DNA from: Dactylellina haptotyla | Taxonomy: Eukaryota > Ascomycota > Orbiliomycetes > Orbiliales > Orbiliaceae | Direction of reading: 5' to 3' | Assembly: GCA_031310005.1 (NCBI GenBank) | Contig: CM062379.1 | Location: 7,440,001 to 7,504,000, forward strand | Length of the DNA stretch: 64,000 bases | Shown: positions 34,254 to 44,473 of the stretch, piece by piece | Numbering within the stretch: the first letter of the stretch is position 1 | Layout: the number at the start of each line of letters is the position of its first letter | Translations under genes and position numbers: made by a program | The notes under the pieces: generated by a model | What the model was told of the DNA's origin: nothing | What the model saw: the letters and a program-made list of their open reading frames with translations, nothing else | Databases searched by the model: none

Positions 34254-34943
34254 TCAAATTAAGTTCTTGATGCTAATCCACAACGAATTGTCCTTCGATA
34301 AGGATGTAGGGAGGGAGTTCTTCGGAAGCGCTCGCGTATGTGGTGGGTGACTATTGGATTCTGAGCTTGAGCTTCTGCCGCATGTAATTACCCCTGATCT
34401 AGCATCGCTCGAGCTTGATTCTGAGTTACTGCTACCAGATGTCAACTCTGAGATACTACCACTATATGTTAGATATGAAGTATCAGTTGGACCGCGGTTA
34501 TATATTCTGGTTTCGCTGATAGAAAGTTGCGCCTCAGCAGCTAGCTGCCTGCCGCTGTTTTGTAAATTTGTCGCCCCCGAGCTTTCTAGATTCGCCAATA
34601 GTATATTGTTCCCGGTATTGCAATTTTCTTGTGATGTTGGTGGAGTTTGTTTGCGACTACTTCCAGAGTCTTGGATACCCTGAGGATTAGAGCCAACAAC
34701 CAATAAATTATTCTCGGTTTTCTTAAAAGCCCGCCATATACCTCGGCATTTAGTACGGCAGCAATACCACAGCATGAATAGCAGGAAAGCTAGTCCCGCT
34801 ACTCCACTGGTAATAACCACGGGAAGCATTCGTCTGGGGTTGTTCAAATCGGCTGTAGTATCAACTTTCGATTGCGATGTGCTCGCGTTCGCCCAAAGCG
34901 TTTGATAAATTTGATATAGCGGCCAGAGATATACAGTATCCAT
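34254..34943 (-). CDS. Single-span membrane protein with Ser-rich tail
   Basis: Intronless, 229 aa. A 37-residue N-terminus (MDTVYLWPLYQIYQTLWANA) leads to one helix (LPVVITSGVAGLAFLLFMLW) and a Cys-rich stop-transfer (YCCRTKCRGIWRAFKK). The tail is about 150 residues of Ser/Asn/Thr/Gly, likely disordered, with runs such as SSNSESSSSDARSG. Function unknown; part of the array. Confidence 0.65.
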   Translation of the reverse strand: MDTVYLWPLYQIYQTLWANASTSQSKVDTTADLNNPRRMLPVVITSGVAGLAFLLFMLWYCCRTKCRGIWRAFKKTENNLLVVGSNPQGIQDSGSSRKQTPPTSQENCNTGNNILLANLESSGATNLQNSGRQLAAEAQLSISETRIYNRGPTDTSYLTYSGSISELTSGSSNSESSSSDARSGVITCGRSSSSESNSHPPHTRALPKNSLPTSLSKDNSLWISIKNLI

Positions 34944-35594
34944 CTTTTATCAACTTCGGGACCATAGAGTCGTAAATCGTCGGGGTTCGAATACTCAGAT
35001 GTACTTCAAGGTTGATACAGTTATTACGTTACTAATGTGAATAGTCTTAGGTAGGTTCATAACGAAAGTATCGCCTATCTGCTGATATCTGATAGACATT
35101 GAAAAGCGACAGTTAATCATTCGGGCTCTTCGAAGCGAGGTTGCCAGTGACTGCTGTTTGCGCCGTAAATCTCAAGCTCTCGTAGGTTACAGGCATAGCT
35201 CTATTGATCATCTCTGAAATCATCATTACATGAATTCTGTCTATAACGTTTTCTAAAAAGTCCACAGATACGGGCGATTAATCGTGATTGTCCAGCAAAA
35301 AAGCAGATTTAGAATTTTTGTAGGCCCAAATTTACGGCTAAAATTAATGACATTTCATTTAAATTTACCATAGGTTCCAAATTTAATCACTAGATTTTAA
35401 ATCCACAACTTCTCGCTTTATTAGCTTAGAAAGGTTTCGACTTTGCACCAGGAGATTTTATGGAATTCTTTCATCTGCATCAAATTTCTCGTCTTTATCG
35501 CTTCAATATATCCCTTGACGTGCACAGAGCCTCGAAGTCCTTGAGAGTACTACAATAACCATTGTATGTCAGGCATATAAGACGTTATATCTCT
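34944..35594. other. Spacer in the membrane-protein array
   Basis: AT-rich promoter and terminator sequence; nothing else seen. Confidence 0.45.
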
Positions 35595-36278
35595 TTACAC
35601 CACCGCATCAAAGAACCACATTTGACTAGGCTTCTCAGGGATCTCATTGGAGAGGATAGCGACTGTGCCGTCAGCGGGGCTCCCGCCTCCCTCTAAATCG
35701 ACATTAATAGAATGCCTAGGATCTGGATAATATATTCTATAATATCGAGAAAATCTTTGTTAGACAAATAACTACTCAAACCCTGTAGAAAGAACATAGG
35801 TGCTACCTAAATTGGCCATTCCCCACTCTTTCAATCTGCCACTGTAGTTGCTCTTCTGAGCAAATGAGAGGGGTGCCGTAGCTAACCGTCTGGGATTCTC
35901 CTGAGATTCCTAGATAGGTCCCGCTCTCCAGATTCCTTATAGCATAGTAACCCAGGGTCGTGTATATAGTCCACTGAATATGATCGTATAAGTAAACGCA
36001 GGGTTAGTAGTTGTATTCCAATAGTTCTGTGAATAATCTAAGTCTATCTCGTAGTGTGTGAGAATAAATTTGAAATTCAAGTCGGTTCTTACTTTCTGGT
36101 TATCTCCACCATTGAACTGCCATCCGGTGACGGTCTTCCAATCGACGTTGTTCACGTCCAAAACAGTTCCCGCGGCGACATTTCTAATTGCATACGTCTT
36201 GCCAGGCTCGATAACTTGACACGCCGCGTATTGTAGCGCTACCGCTAAACTTAAAACAATACTGGATACTCGTTGCAT
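35595..36278 (-). CDS. Secreted single-domain ricin-B-type lectin, three exons
   Basis: Exons 36278-36093, 35973-35807 and 35736-35595 give 164 aa. A signal peptide (MQRVSSIVLSLAVALQYAA) is followed by one beta-trefoil: GKTYAIRNVAAGTVLDVNN, then QKWTIYTTLGYYAIRNLESG, then QLQWQIERVG and finally PSQMWFFDAVV. The three QxW-like motifs, one per subdomain, are the R-type lectin signature. The splices are strongly supported because each restores one QxW repeat; the unspliced frame is a dead end. R-type lectins bind galactose/GalNAc-type sugars, and free-standing fungal ones act in defence or host contact. It sits inside the membrane-protein array on the same strand. Sugar specificity is unknown. 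Confidence 0.8.
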
Positions 36279-37552
36279 GATTATGGTGTAATTTATGATT
36301 TCGTATTCTAGTGAAGTTAAAGCTCCGACGTCACTGAATATATAACCGGAATTACGCGTAAGATATAAAATGTAGAGTCTTCAAAGGGAAAATTGGTGTC
36401 TTAATATTAATATTGCAGGTTCTGTGGTAGTAAAGATTGATGTCCTACAAGCCCTTTTTATACAAAGCCGGCTTATTCTTGACTTAGTGGGAAATTTCCC
36501 GCCTAAAATACATATCAGATTGTCAGCGGCCTCTGGATTTGCATACGATTAGTGAATCTGAGGGAATGGTTTGCCTCGGAATTTGCCGATCCATATTTAA
36601 ATTAATAGCAAGGCGTCAGCTATCTTCCGTAAATATTACAAATATAGGTAACGGGTAAAGGACGATATTTACTATCGCCCCTTGCTAATGTATATCGATT
36701 CTATAGAATTATCACTCTTTTGTAGCTTACATGCGGCCGTGCGTATATAGACTCAGGTTTGCAAACGGACGAGAGATGAGTGCGCCCTAACCATTTCCCA
36801 GATGCGTTGGCTGATCGTGACCATTGTGTCATAGTTTTACAACAGACCTCTAGTCTCGTAAGAGGCCTCGTTGCTTAAAATAACCCCGCGAATGATATTG
36901 ACGGCAGGTGGGAATAAAGTCAACGGATATCTGGCAAGAGCTAGATCGAGAGTTTTAGAGCCTCCTGAGTTGTCGATTACCCCTTTCTTAATAATCAGCT
37001 ACTTAATCCGGTTCCTCTTAGAGGACGGTCCAATTTCGCTGGCTACTGAGAGCAAAACTAAGTTCGTCGAGATTGAGAGGGTCGGAGATTTCGCTCTGCT
37101 CGTTCTCGCTTATAACTGAATGCAAGCGTATAGAGTGTTTTCTAAATAGGAGTAGGAAAATATCGATTAAGCAAGGGGTTCATTCCTGGCATAACTCGCA
37201 TGGTTGGAATCTTATTACGTTCTACACCACTCGGTTACTTATCGATATCGCGGTTAGTCTCGAAGCTAGATGGGGCAGTTTTGCTGCTGATTAGCCTAAC
37301 ATCACGTCTGGCTCTGAGACAATATTGTGGTATTAACGATTGTTCTCGACTAAAATTTGAGCCTAAAGCTTCCTAAGTCTACTTTGGTTGCTAGTGGTTA
37401 GAAATTCGTCCTGAAATTAATCAGTGATTCAATCAGATATTTATCTCAGGGATATAAGTGAAATTGGACTATACAGAAAAGAAAAACTAGTGCTCTCGCG
37501 TATATTTGTGTGAACGATCGAAAGCTACATAGACCAACAGCATCTCTCTCGA
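36279..37552. other. AT-rich spacer in the membrane-protein array
   Basis: About 1.3 kb with only short frames. Plus-strand frames at 36871-37294 have some coding-like composition and could be remains of an old element, but I cannot name a family. Confidence 0.4.
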
Positions 37553-38136
37553 TTATCGTCGTTTATTTTGTGGGCCTGCATTCAGGTTATGTCGTTCATT
37601 TGAGGATCCAGGATAACTATGAGATCTAGGCCTCGGACGCGAGCGAGGGTTCATTTCCCAATACTCTACCTCCGCTATGCCATCAAACCCTGGTGTGTTT
37701 CTTCGTCTTTCGCGCTCTTGCCGACCTCGTTCTGCAGCTTCAATCTCGTCCCTTCGAGTCTGCTTCGCTCTTCTTCTGTCCCTATCTCCCTCTGAATCTT
37801 TGTAGGCCGCATTTGCTGGGATTGTCTTCCGAAGCTTTCTCAGCCGACGAGCGCATAGGACGACGGCAATAAAAACGACAATTACAATAGGAATGGCGAT
37901 TAAGCACAACAGCACGAGAGCACCGATTTTCTCACCAGCGGTGATCGGTTGGTCTGGAATCTGGGAAGGGCTTGTGGAGGCCGGGCAGCCTGAGTTGTCG
38001 TTCTGGGACGAGTTCGACCCATTGTTAGTTCGATACCTTCAAAAGCTGTACTAACATCAGAGATGGCTTGGCTTCTTGACTGTTGAGGACGGGTCACTTT
38101 ACTATCTTCGGGTCTACAGATATGTAAATGATCCAA
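37553..38136 (-). CDS. Single-span membrane protein with Arg/Glu tail, probably two exons (start uncertain)
   Basis: The 3' exon encodes AGEKIGALVLLCLIAIPIVI then FIAVVLCARRLRKLRK and an Arg/Glu-rich stretch (DRDRRRAKQTRRDEIEAAER), ending NAGPQNKRR. An upstream frame (about 38136-38034) can be joined through a 47-nt intron (donor GTATCG, branch GAACTAAC, acceptor ACTCAG at 37987-38033) in phase. That frame has no ATG that I can find before it, so the start or a further exon is missing from my model. The helix and tail match the genes at 30758 and 32445. Confidence 0.45.
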
Positions 38137-38898
38137 TGCGATGTCAGTTATAATTACGATCCGCCGCTGTTCTTCAGATCGCCCAACTATCGAGACACAG
38201 ATCTCCAGATCACAACGTCAGACGCAACACATCTCGATCCCTAACAAATGTGGAATTTACAAAGGCGGCTAGCGTGGCCGTGCTCCAAGACCCTGCCACC
38301 ACCAACGGAAGGAGAGGCGCCCAGAACCGCCATCCACTGGACCAAGCTCCAGCTTCTGATCGGGGGAAGGTGCATGTTCACGGCTCTTAATCTATTTGCC
38401 GGGTAAAAGGGTCTGTGGTATCCGGAAGCTAACACAGTTGCCCTCCATCGTCAACTTTGCAAAAATACCGGGTGCCTTCCCTTCCGACGACCGCGCACGA
38501 AAAGCTGCTCTTTCTCAATTGCAATTGGCAGGCCCGGCAATTCAAACACCCCTCCCGCCGCCGGCTGTCCCTCATGAACACCTCGTTTCAGGGTTGGTAA
38601 AACAGTTTTCTCCCTTTGTGTGCCTGGCGGATCTCCTACGGCTCCAATTCATTCATGATATCCGTTGGTGTGATTATAAGCTAAGATCGTCAACTTCTCA
38701 CACATAAACACAGCTGCTGGTCGTTACATACAACCAAAGGTCCTGTCTCGGTCTCCCTTTCAACAGAGGCTTCGGAGTACTCGCCCGTTCCACCTCCCCG
38801 CGTTCTCGAGCCCGATTCTTTCTCCCGCTCCTATCCTCTCACCGCATATTACTCGGCCCTCGTAAGAGAACAGCCTCACCCGAAATCCACGAGCAAAG
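38137..38898. other. Divergent promoter region
   Basis: Upstream of the glutaminyl cyclase (+) and the array (-). CT-rich near 38740-38870; no gene seen. Confidence 0.5.
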
Positions 38899-40122
38899 AT
38901 GGTTCGAATCATGAAGGCTGATTCTTCCCTGATGCTCGCCTGTTCGCTGCTCGCCGCCTTCAGCTTTGTCACCTCCGTCTCAGCATGGACTAAGCTCTCA
39001 GATGCTGGGCTGAAGAAGATTCCATCGCCTGGCGATACGTTAAATCCCGACCTTGGCAAACTCCTGAAGCCGCTATTGATTCCTCGAGTTGTCAACACCG
39101 AGGGATCTCGAAAGGCGCTGCAGCACTTTACGAATTTCTTCACCGACTTAAAATGGTCTCTAAACTACGATAACTTCTCGATGCCAACTGCACTCGGTTC
39201 CGACCCAGTTCCGTTCTCCAACTTTTGGGCCACACTGGACCCACCGTGGAAGCAAGGGGAGAACCAAGAAGGAGAGATTGGTCGATTGGTTCTAGTTGCC
39301 CACTATGATAGCAAGATCGAGCCGACGGGTTTCATCGGTGCCACCGATAGCGCCGCTCCCTGTGCGATGATCATGCATATCGCAAAATCGATCGATAAGG
39401 CGATGAGAAGGAAATGGGAGAAGATGCAGAAGGATGGGGACGAATTCGAGATGGCGGATGAGCAAGGTTTGATGGTGCTCCTCCTCGACGGAGAGGAAGC
39501 TTTCAAATGGTGGACAAGCACAGATTCTATCTACGGTGCTAGGTAAGTCCGCACGTGACTCAGTCGACTTTGAAATTGAAAATGCTAATTGAGATTGACC
39601 AGACATCTTGCGGAGAAATGGGAGACTACTATGCACGCAGCCCATAGCACATACAAGAATCACCTCTCGTCGATAAACTTATTCGTCTTACTCGACCTCC
39701 TCGGAGCCCCCGTGCCGCGTGTCCCTTCGTACTTCAGAACGACCCACTGGGCTTACCAGCACATGGCCGACCTCGAAATCCGCCTCAGAGCCCTCGAATT
39801 GCTAGAATCCGGTAAAGATCACGCCCTCTTCCTGCCAGACAGGGACAAGACCGTATTCGCCGAGGGACTCATGATTGAAGATGACCACATCCCCTTCTTG
39901 AAGAAGGGAGTTGATATTCTTCATCTGATCGCCTCACCGTTCCCATCGGTATGGCACACAATGGAGGACGATGGGAAACATCTTGATAAACAAGTTGTAA
40001 ACGACTGGGCGATTATTGTTTCGGCTTTCGTCGCTGAGTGGTATGGGTTAGAGCCATATCTGGCAGATAACGGCGATGGAATGAGTACTATCTCAAAAAG
40101 AGGAAACAAAACGGAGTTATAG
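38899..40122 (+). CDS. Glutaminyl-peptide cyclotransferase, two exons
   Basis: Exons 38899-39542 and 39603-40122 give 387 aa. The enzyme cyclises N-terminal Gln (or Glu) to pyroglutamate on secretory proteins, using one zinc in an M28-type fold. A signal peptide (MLACSLLAAFSFVTSVSA) places it in the secretory path. Conserved motifs are VAHYDSK (His135), GATDSAAPCAMIM (Asp150), LLDGEEAF (Glu199/Glu200), LLDLLGAP, DDHIPFLKKGV and LIASPFPSVWHTMEDD. The intron falls within YGARHLAEKW and keeps frame. Length and motifs agree with animal and fungal QC. Confidence 0.93.
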
Positions 40123-41701
40123 TTACCAACATGGAAAGCAAAAGTTATGAGGTTCCCCTTTGTTCGGAGCGTAGGTATCGGGGATGCTAAGGATTTTTGG
40201 AAGTTTCTTGATACCCTTAGTTTTGCGAGTTTTTATTGTTATGGGGAAATAAAGCGTGCAGGTGACATCCAGGATCCTGTTCCATTATGCGCCAGTTATG
40301 GTTCTTATTTCAACATTCATAGGGGCCTAGGTTCGGGTTTATATTTAGACCTTTTTTGTTGTTGTCCCGATCCGCCAGTAACCTGATCCGCGAGGTCGGG
40401 GTGTGTTTTCTCTACCATTGTAAATATTTCAAGCATTTTAAATCTTTCGGGTCCTTTATACGCAAATTCACCTATTATTTGTTTAAGTTTACAGTCACTA
40501 TACTATAACGCATAAGTTTACCGTGGTTAGGGGTTGCCTGTGGGCTGGGCTCAACCGCAGCCCATCCTAAAAGTTATGTTGTAGGCTGGGCCCATTGGTG
40601 AAAGTACTTTGAGAATTTTTTTCTAGACTGCCATGTATCCATAGGTTAATATTCATATTATATCTAGTTGGCCCAGGGGCTATAGCGCTAGGTTTACTCA
40701 AGTTTATGCACATTTACCACTAATCGTTTGCGAATCCGTATTAGACAGCTGGTTATATAGTTCATATCCCCGTTAAATATTTGGCGCGTATCTCATCCAA
40801 GCGCCAGATCGACCTAATCAAGTGCCATTCACAATGATCTACAGATAAAGTTTGAATCAGTCATGTTATAATTAACGCGCTCTAACCCTCTAGCCCTATA
40901 ACCCTAAGGTTTTTGAATAGATTGCAATCCTGGGAAGATAGTCGCGTAACGCTCGAGATCTAATAGTGGAGAATAGAGAATAATATCGTACCCGGATGGT
41001 CGAGGCTTTAGTATTGGGCAATGGTTTCGCTCGAACTGCCATTTATGCCGAGCTACTGATCCTATGTCACACAGGGTCACGAAATCTTGGATAGATCGGA
41101 CGAGGGCCAGATAACTATCAAAAGGCATACCAACTATCATCTCAGATCCACCACGGGAAACATGACACAGAGATGTAGATAGGTATATGTATCTCACAGA
41201 TTTTGTGGGTTGCACACTGTGAAGCTGGTGTTGCGTTGCTGCTTGCTCGCTCGGCGCTGCTGAGCGCTGCATGCTATAAAAGCACAACCTGCCCAGCTCC
41301 CTCTTCGCAATGACACCTTTGAACATCACATACATCACACATAACGTAGCATCTATAGAAGATTTTGTGTTATAGATAACCAAGAAGGATTTTCAACTCA
41401 ACTAAACTCCCTCAACTAAACTCATAAAATCTATTTATCAAATTATAGAAAGCCAAATTTAATACTAGTTTCCTCCCCACATATAAATATACACCTATTA
41501 TGACAACCATTTAATTCGACCAAAATCTCTTTCTAAATTTAAACTTTCAAAATATTAAACACATTATATCTACAGCTCACCAGTTATCTTAACAATTCCA
41601 TTTTACCATTATCAAAATTCTGCTTTAACTAATATTAATTTATACACCACTGAAATAAAAATCAATTAAACTCACTTTAAGGAGTTCCTCACTTTCAAGT
41701 G
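40123..41701. other. Intergenic region upstream of the first nuclease-kinase gene
   Basis: AT-rich apart from 40900-41300. A 159-codon minus-strand frame (40904-41383) begins with TTG and overlaps the promoter of the next gene; not called. Confidence 0.45.
41275..41282 (+). promoter_or_regulatory. TATA box of the first nuclease-kinase gene
   Basis: TATAAAAG in a GC-rich pocket, followed about 30 nt on by a C/T-rich stretch (CAGCTCCCTCTTCGC). The ATG at 41702 would then have a leader of roughly 390 nt, unusually AT-rich. Confidence 0.5.
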
Positions 41702-43214
41702 ATGCTACTTTCGGAGTTCTTCAAGGCGGTCCATGACCCTCTAGCGAGGGCTATATTCGTGGATGAAGAAGTTAAAGGAACTACTATACCTGCCAACCCT
41801 AGAGAATGCCTGACGGATCTAACTGAATGGCCGGGTATCAAAAGTGAGATCAGAAAGCTACTTGGTCCTAAAATGTCGGAGGAGGTAGGTAACGCCTCAA
41901 TGAATTTACTGTATTGGGATACGAAGCTGAATCAACAAAAAGTTCCCAGGTCTTGACGATTATGTCAGCTGCTTCAAGAGGCAAACAAATATAGAAGTAT
42001 TTGATGAAAGGAGCGTAGTTCAGCTCGGTATATTAGTATATGAGAACGTCGCCCGTTACATCCTCGAAGACGTATTCGGCCTAAACGGAGAATTTTCCGA
42101 TAGTCACTCCGTTAATATTGGAGATCCTAATCGTGTTTTTTACCGAGGGAAGCCCAGAAACCCCGAAGGCGAGTCCTGGGCTAGAAGGGTTGATGTCCCA
42201 AGACCGAAACCATTGATTGCTATCGAGTGGAAAACACCATGGGCCCTTAAGGCACCCGACGATCTAGCAGGGGCCTACAAAAGAGAAAGGCATAATGAAA
42301 AGCACAAAGTAATAAAGGCAATTCATCAACTCTATGGGTACATGACCTTCAATAATCTCGCATTCGGGATTCTTTCCAACTATGATTCAATTTTTCTCTT
42401 CCGACGCATTGGCGACTCAGAGTTACAAGTTTCCCCGGCTTTTAAATACAGGGATGAAGGACTGGAATCCCCGGCTGCGGCTATGGTGTACCTGTGTCAT
42501 TTTGTGTTAACACAGAAATTCTCTCGCTATTCCCCAGTTTCAAGTGGGCCTCCTAACAGGAATGAGATATATTTTGACCAGGGTATGACTGTGCAGGGTA
42601 CCTGGGATGATAGCATCACAGTTCCTTGGGAGAAAGCTATAATCAAACTCGGAGACGTTATAGCAAGGGACAACACGGCTGTTGAAAGGGGTGAGGTGGT
42701 CCCTAATAAAAAGGATAAGAAGATCTCATTCCAGCCTTTCACAGCAGTCATCAAAATATTTGACATGACGAATGCTCAAAACAATCGACGCGCTAATGAA
42801 GAGATCACTGCGTAAGTTTAAACAATCACATCTGCGGTTGTAAAATACCAAGTTTAGTTTCTAACAGTGAAGAAAAGCTATGGGAAACTGAAGAAACTCC
42901 AGGGAATGTTTATCCCCAGGCTTTACGCGGCAGGAACAGTTTGGAATATGTTAAAGGTATTGGTTCTTGAAGATTGCGGCCAAGGGGCTCACGAGGTCAG
43001 TATGACAACGAATCATTGCGACAAAGCTCGGGCGGCTGTAGGGGCCCTACATATGGAGAACATGGTTCATGGAGATATCAAATTGGATAACTTTGCAATT
43101 TTGGGAGAACGGGTTCGATTGATTGACTTGGAGTACTGCAAACGGGGAAACCGCAATGAAATACAACGGGAGAGAGATGATGTCTTGTATATGTTAAAGG
43201 GTCTGGGAGACTAG
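41702..43214 (+). CDS. PD-(D/E)XK-like domain fused to a compact kinase-like domain, three exons (copy 1)
   Basis: Exons 41702-41884, 41943-42811 and 42878-43214 give 462 aa. Residues 1-61 are a leader with PANPRECLTDLTEW. A restriction-endonuclease-like domain follows: an ExK strand IAIEWKTPW (Glu156/Lys158), then KAIHQLYGYMTFNNLAFG and SIFLFRR, the order seen in fungal nuclease-kinase effectors. The kinase-like domain has a beta-3 lysine AVIKIF (Lys332), the hinge VLVLEDCG, a catalytic loop VHGDIKLDN (Asp417/Asn422) and a metal loop LIDLE; it stops about 30 residues later, without a normal C-lobe. The reading frame looks whole, but the nuclease-like active site looks less complete than in copy 2. 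Nuclease plus kinase in one chain recalls Spok spore killers and Crinkler-type effectors; this is inference. Partner: the convergent paralogue at 44474-46062. Confidence 0.75.
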
Positions 43215-44473
43215 ATGATATATCTCCATAGATCCAGAGATAGTAAAATCAATAGAGTGACTAGGTCCTCACTATGAAGATAGGAAGAAAAAAGGCATCA
43301 ATTAGGAATGCATGTGTATAAACCCTGGGGACGGAAAGGCAGAAGTATGGATTAAATTTGCGCGTCTGGTGGCGAGTGCAAAGATGAGGGCTGCAAAGAC
43401 GAGTGCGATATGATATCGCAACAACCGTATAAAAAACAATGACATGCTAAAAGAGAACAAATTGCGGCATATAGTTAGTTTTCTATACAAATTTTACAAA
43501 AAGTCAATTTTATGGAAGCAACCATTCTAAATTCATAAATAGTCACCACGGAAAAAACTATGTAAGTAGATGAAAAACATTGATGAAATTGATAAAAACC
43601 AACTTAAGTGAAATTTCAAAAAAGATAATTTTAGAGCAAGTTGAAAGGAACATAGAGTATATGAATTTATATACGCTATCAATAAAAACGATATTGAAAT
43701 CTGTTGAAACTCGATACATGCGTACAATCCAGAAAACGAGGAAACTTTTATCTTAACGCTGATATCTTTTGAATTCGAACCGCTTCCTTACGCCAAAATG
43801 ATAAAAAGGTGCAACATAAAATATTCTAAATGTTAGTTTATTATATTAACTTCGACTAAAAACTTATTTCTAATAGAATCTCAACCTTTGCAGTGGTATC
43901 GAAGTCTTCAGATAGGGTAAATTCACATCCTTATCGTCATTGTCGTCATCTTCGTTCTTATCAGCGTCGGCAACAGCGCCTCCGTCAGGGATGGCATTGG
44001 ATTCATCGTTAGCTTCGTCTTCAAGTTCTGCATCATCCGCGGCATTATCATCGCTGCTAGCGGTGCTAACTTATTTGCATATTCGTCCACTTGAGTCATG
44101 GTAGTAGTAATAGTCTCAGTAACGGTGCTTGCGGGTCGAGTGATCGTAACAGTCTCACTTTAATTAGTTATTTTGGTTACCTTCTTATATAAACGTCCCT
44201 GCAGTGGTGGGTGTCTCAGTACCGGAGAATATTAAATGGGCGTCTAGTATGTCAGTTTCTAAATTAGTGCAGTACTCATGAGCACAGGAAGTGGTAAAAA
44301 AGAAAAGATAAGATTATTATTTCCTAATAGTGGAAAGAGCTCGAGATTTTTTGATTCTCCCAGTGCCCTTATGCTATTGGTTTCTATCTCAAGACAACCG
44401 CCTGCCACGATAATTCTAGCGTAAAAGCTACCACAAGAAATCAAGGGTTACCTAAAATCAAAATCCCTGATCA
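43215..44473. other. Spacer between the convergent nuclease-kinase genes
   Basis: Mostly AT-rich. Left part has no coding signal; the right part holds the gene remnant listed separately. Confidence 0.5.
43870..44190 (-). pseudogene. Possible remnant of a Thr-rich, acid-tailed protein gene
   Basis: On the minus strand a Thr/Ser/Val-rich stretch (VTITRPASTVTETITTTMTQ, about 44160-44100) is followed in another frame by an acidic tail (ASSDDNAADDAELEDEAND ... DDNDDKDVNLP) ending in TAG at 43870-43872. Both have strong coding-like composition, but I find no splice that joins them and no start codon. It may be a decayed host cell-surface gene or a gene whose other exons I missed. Confidence 0.25.

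Noticed and set aside
36871-37294. Overlapping plus-strand frames in the AT-rich spacer
   Set aside because: Possibly the remains of an old element, but no family motif is visible, so no element is called.
39555-39563. TGACTCA match inside the glutaminyl cyclase intron
   Set aside because: Located in an intron of a gene not known to be under amino-acid control; most likely chance.
40904-41383. 159-codon minus-strand frame upstream of the first nuclease-kinase gene
   Set aside because: It begins with TTG, runs across the TATA box of the plus-strand gene and shows no known domain; probably chance or a remnant.
43765-43790. GGTTCGAATTC on the minus strand, resembling a tRNA B box
   Set aside because: No T-stem or acceptor-stem pairing and no A box at the right distance; not a tRNA. 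Similar matches at 34985 and 61046 fail the same test.
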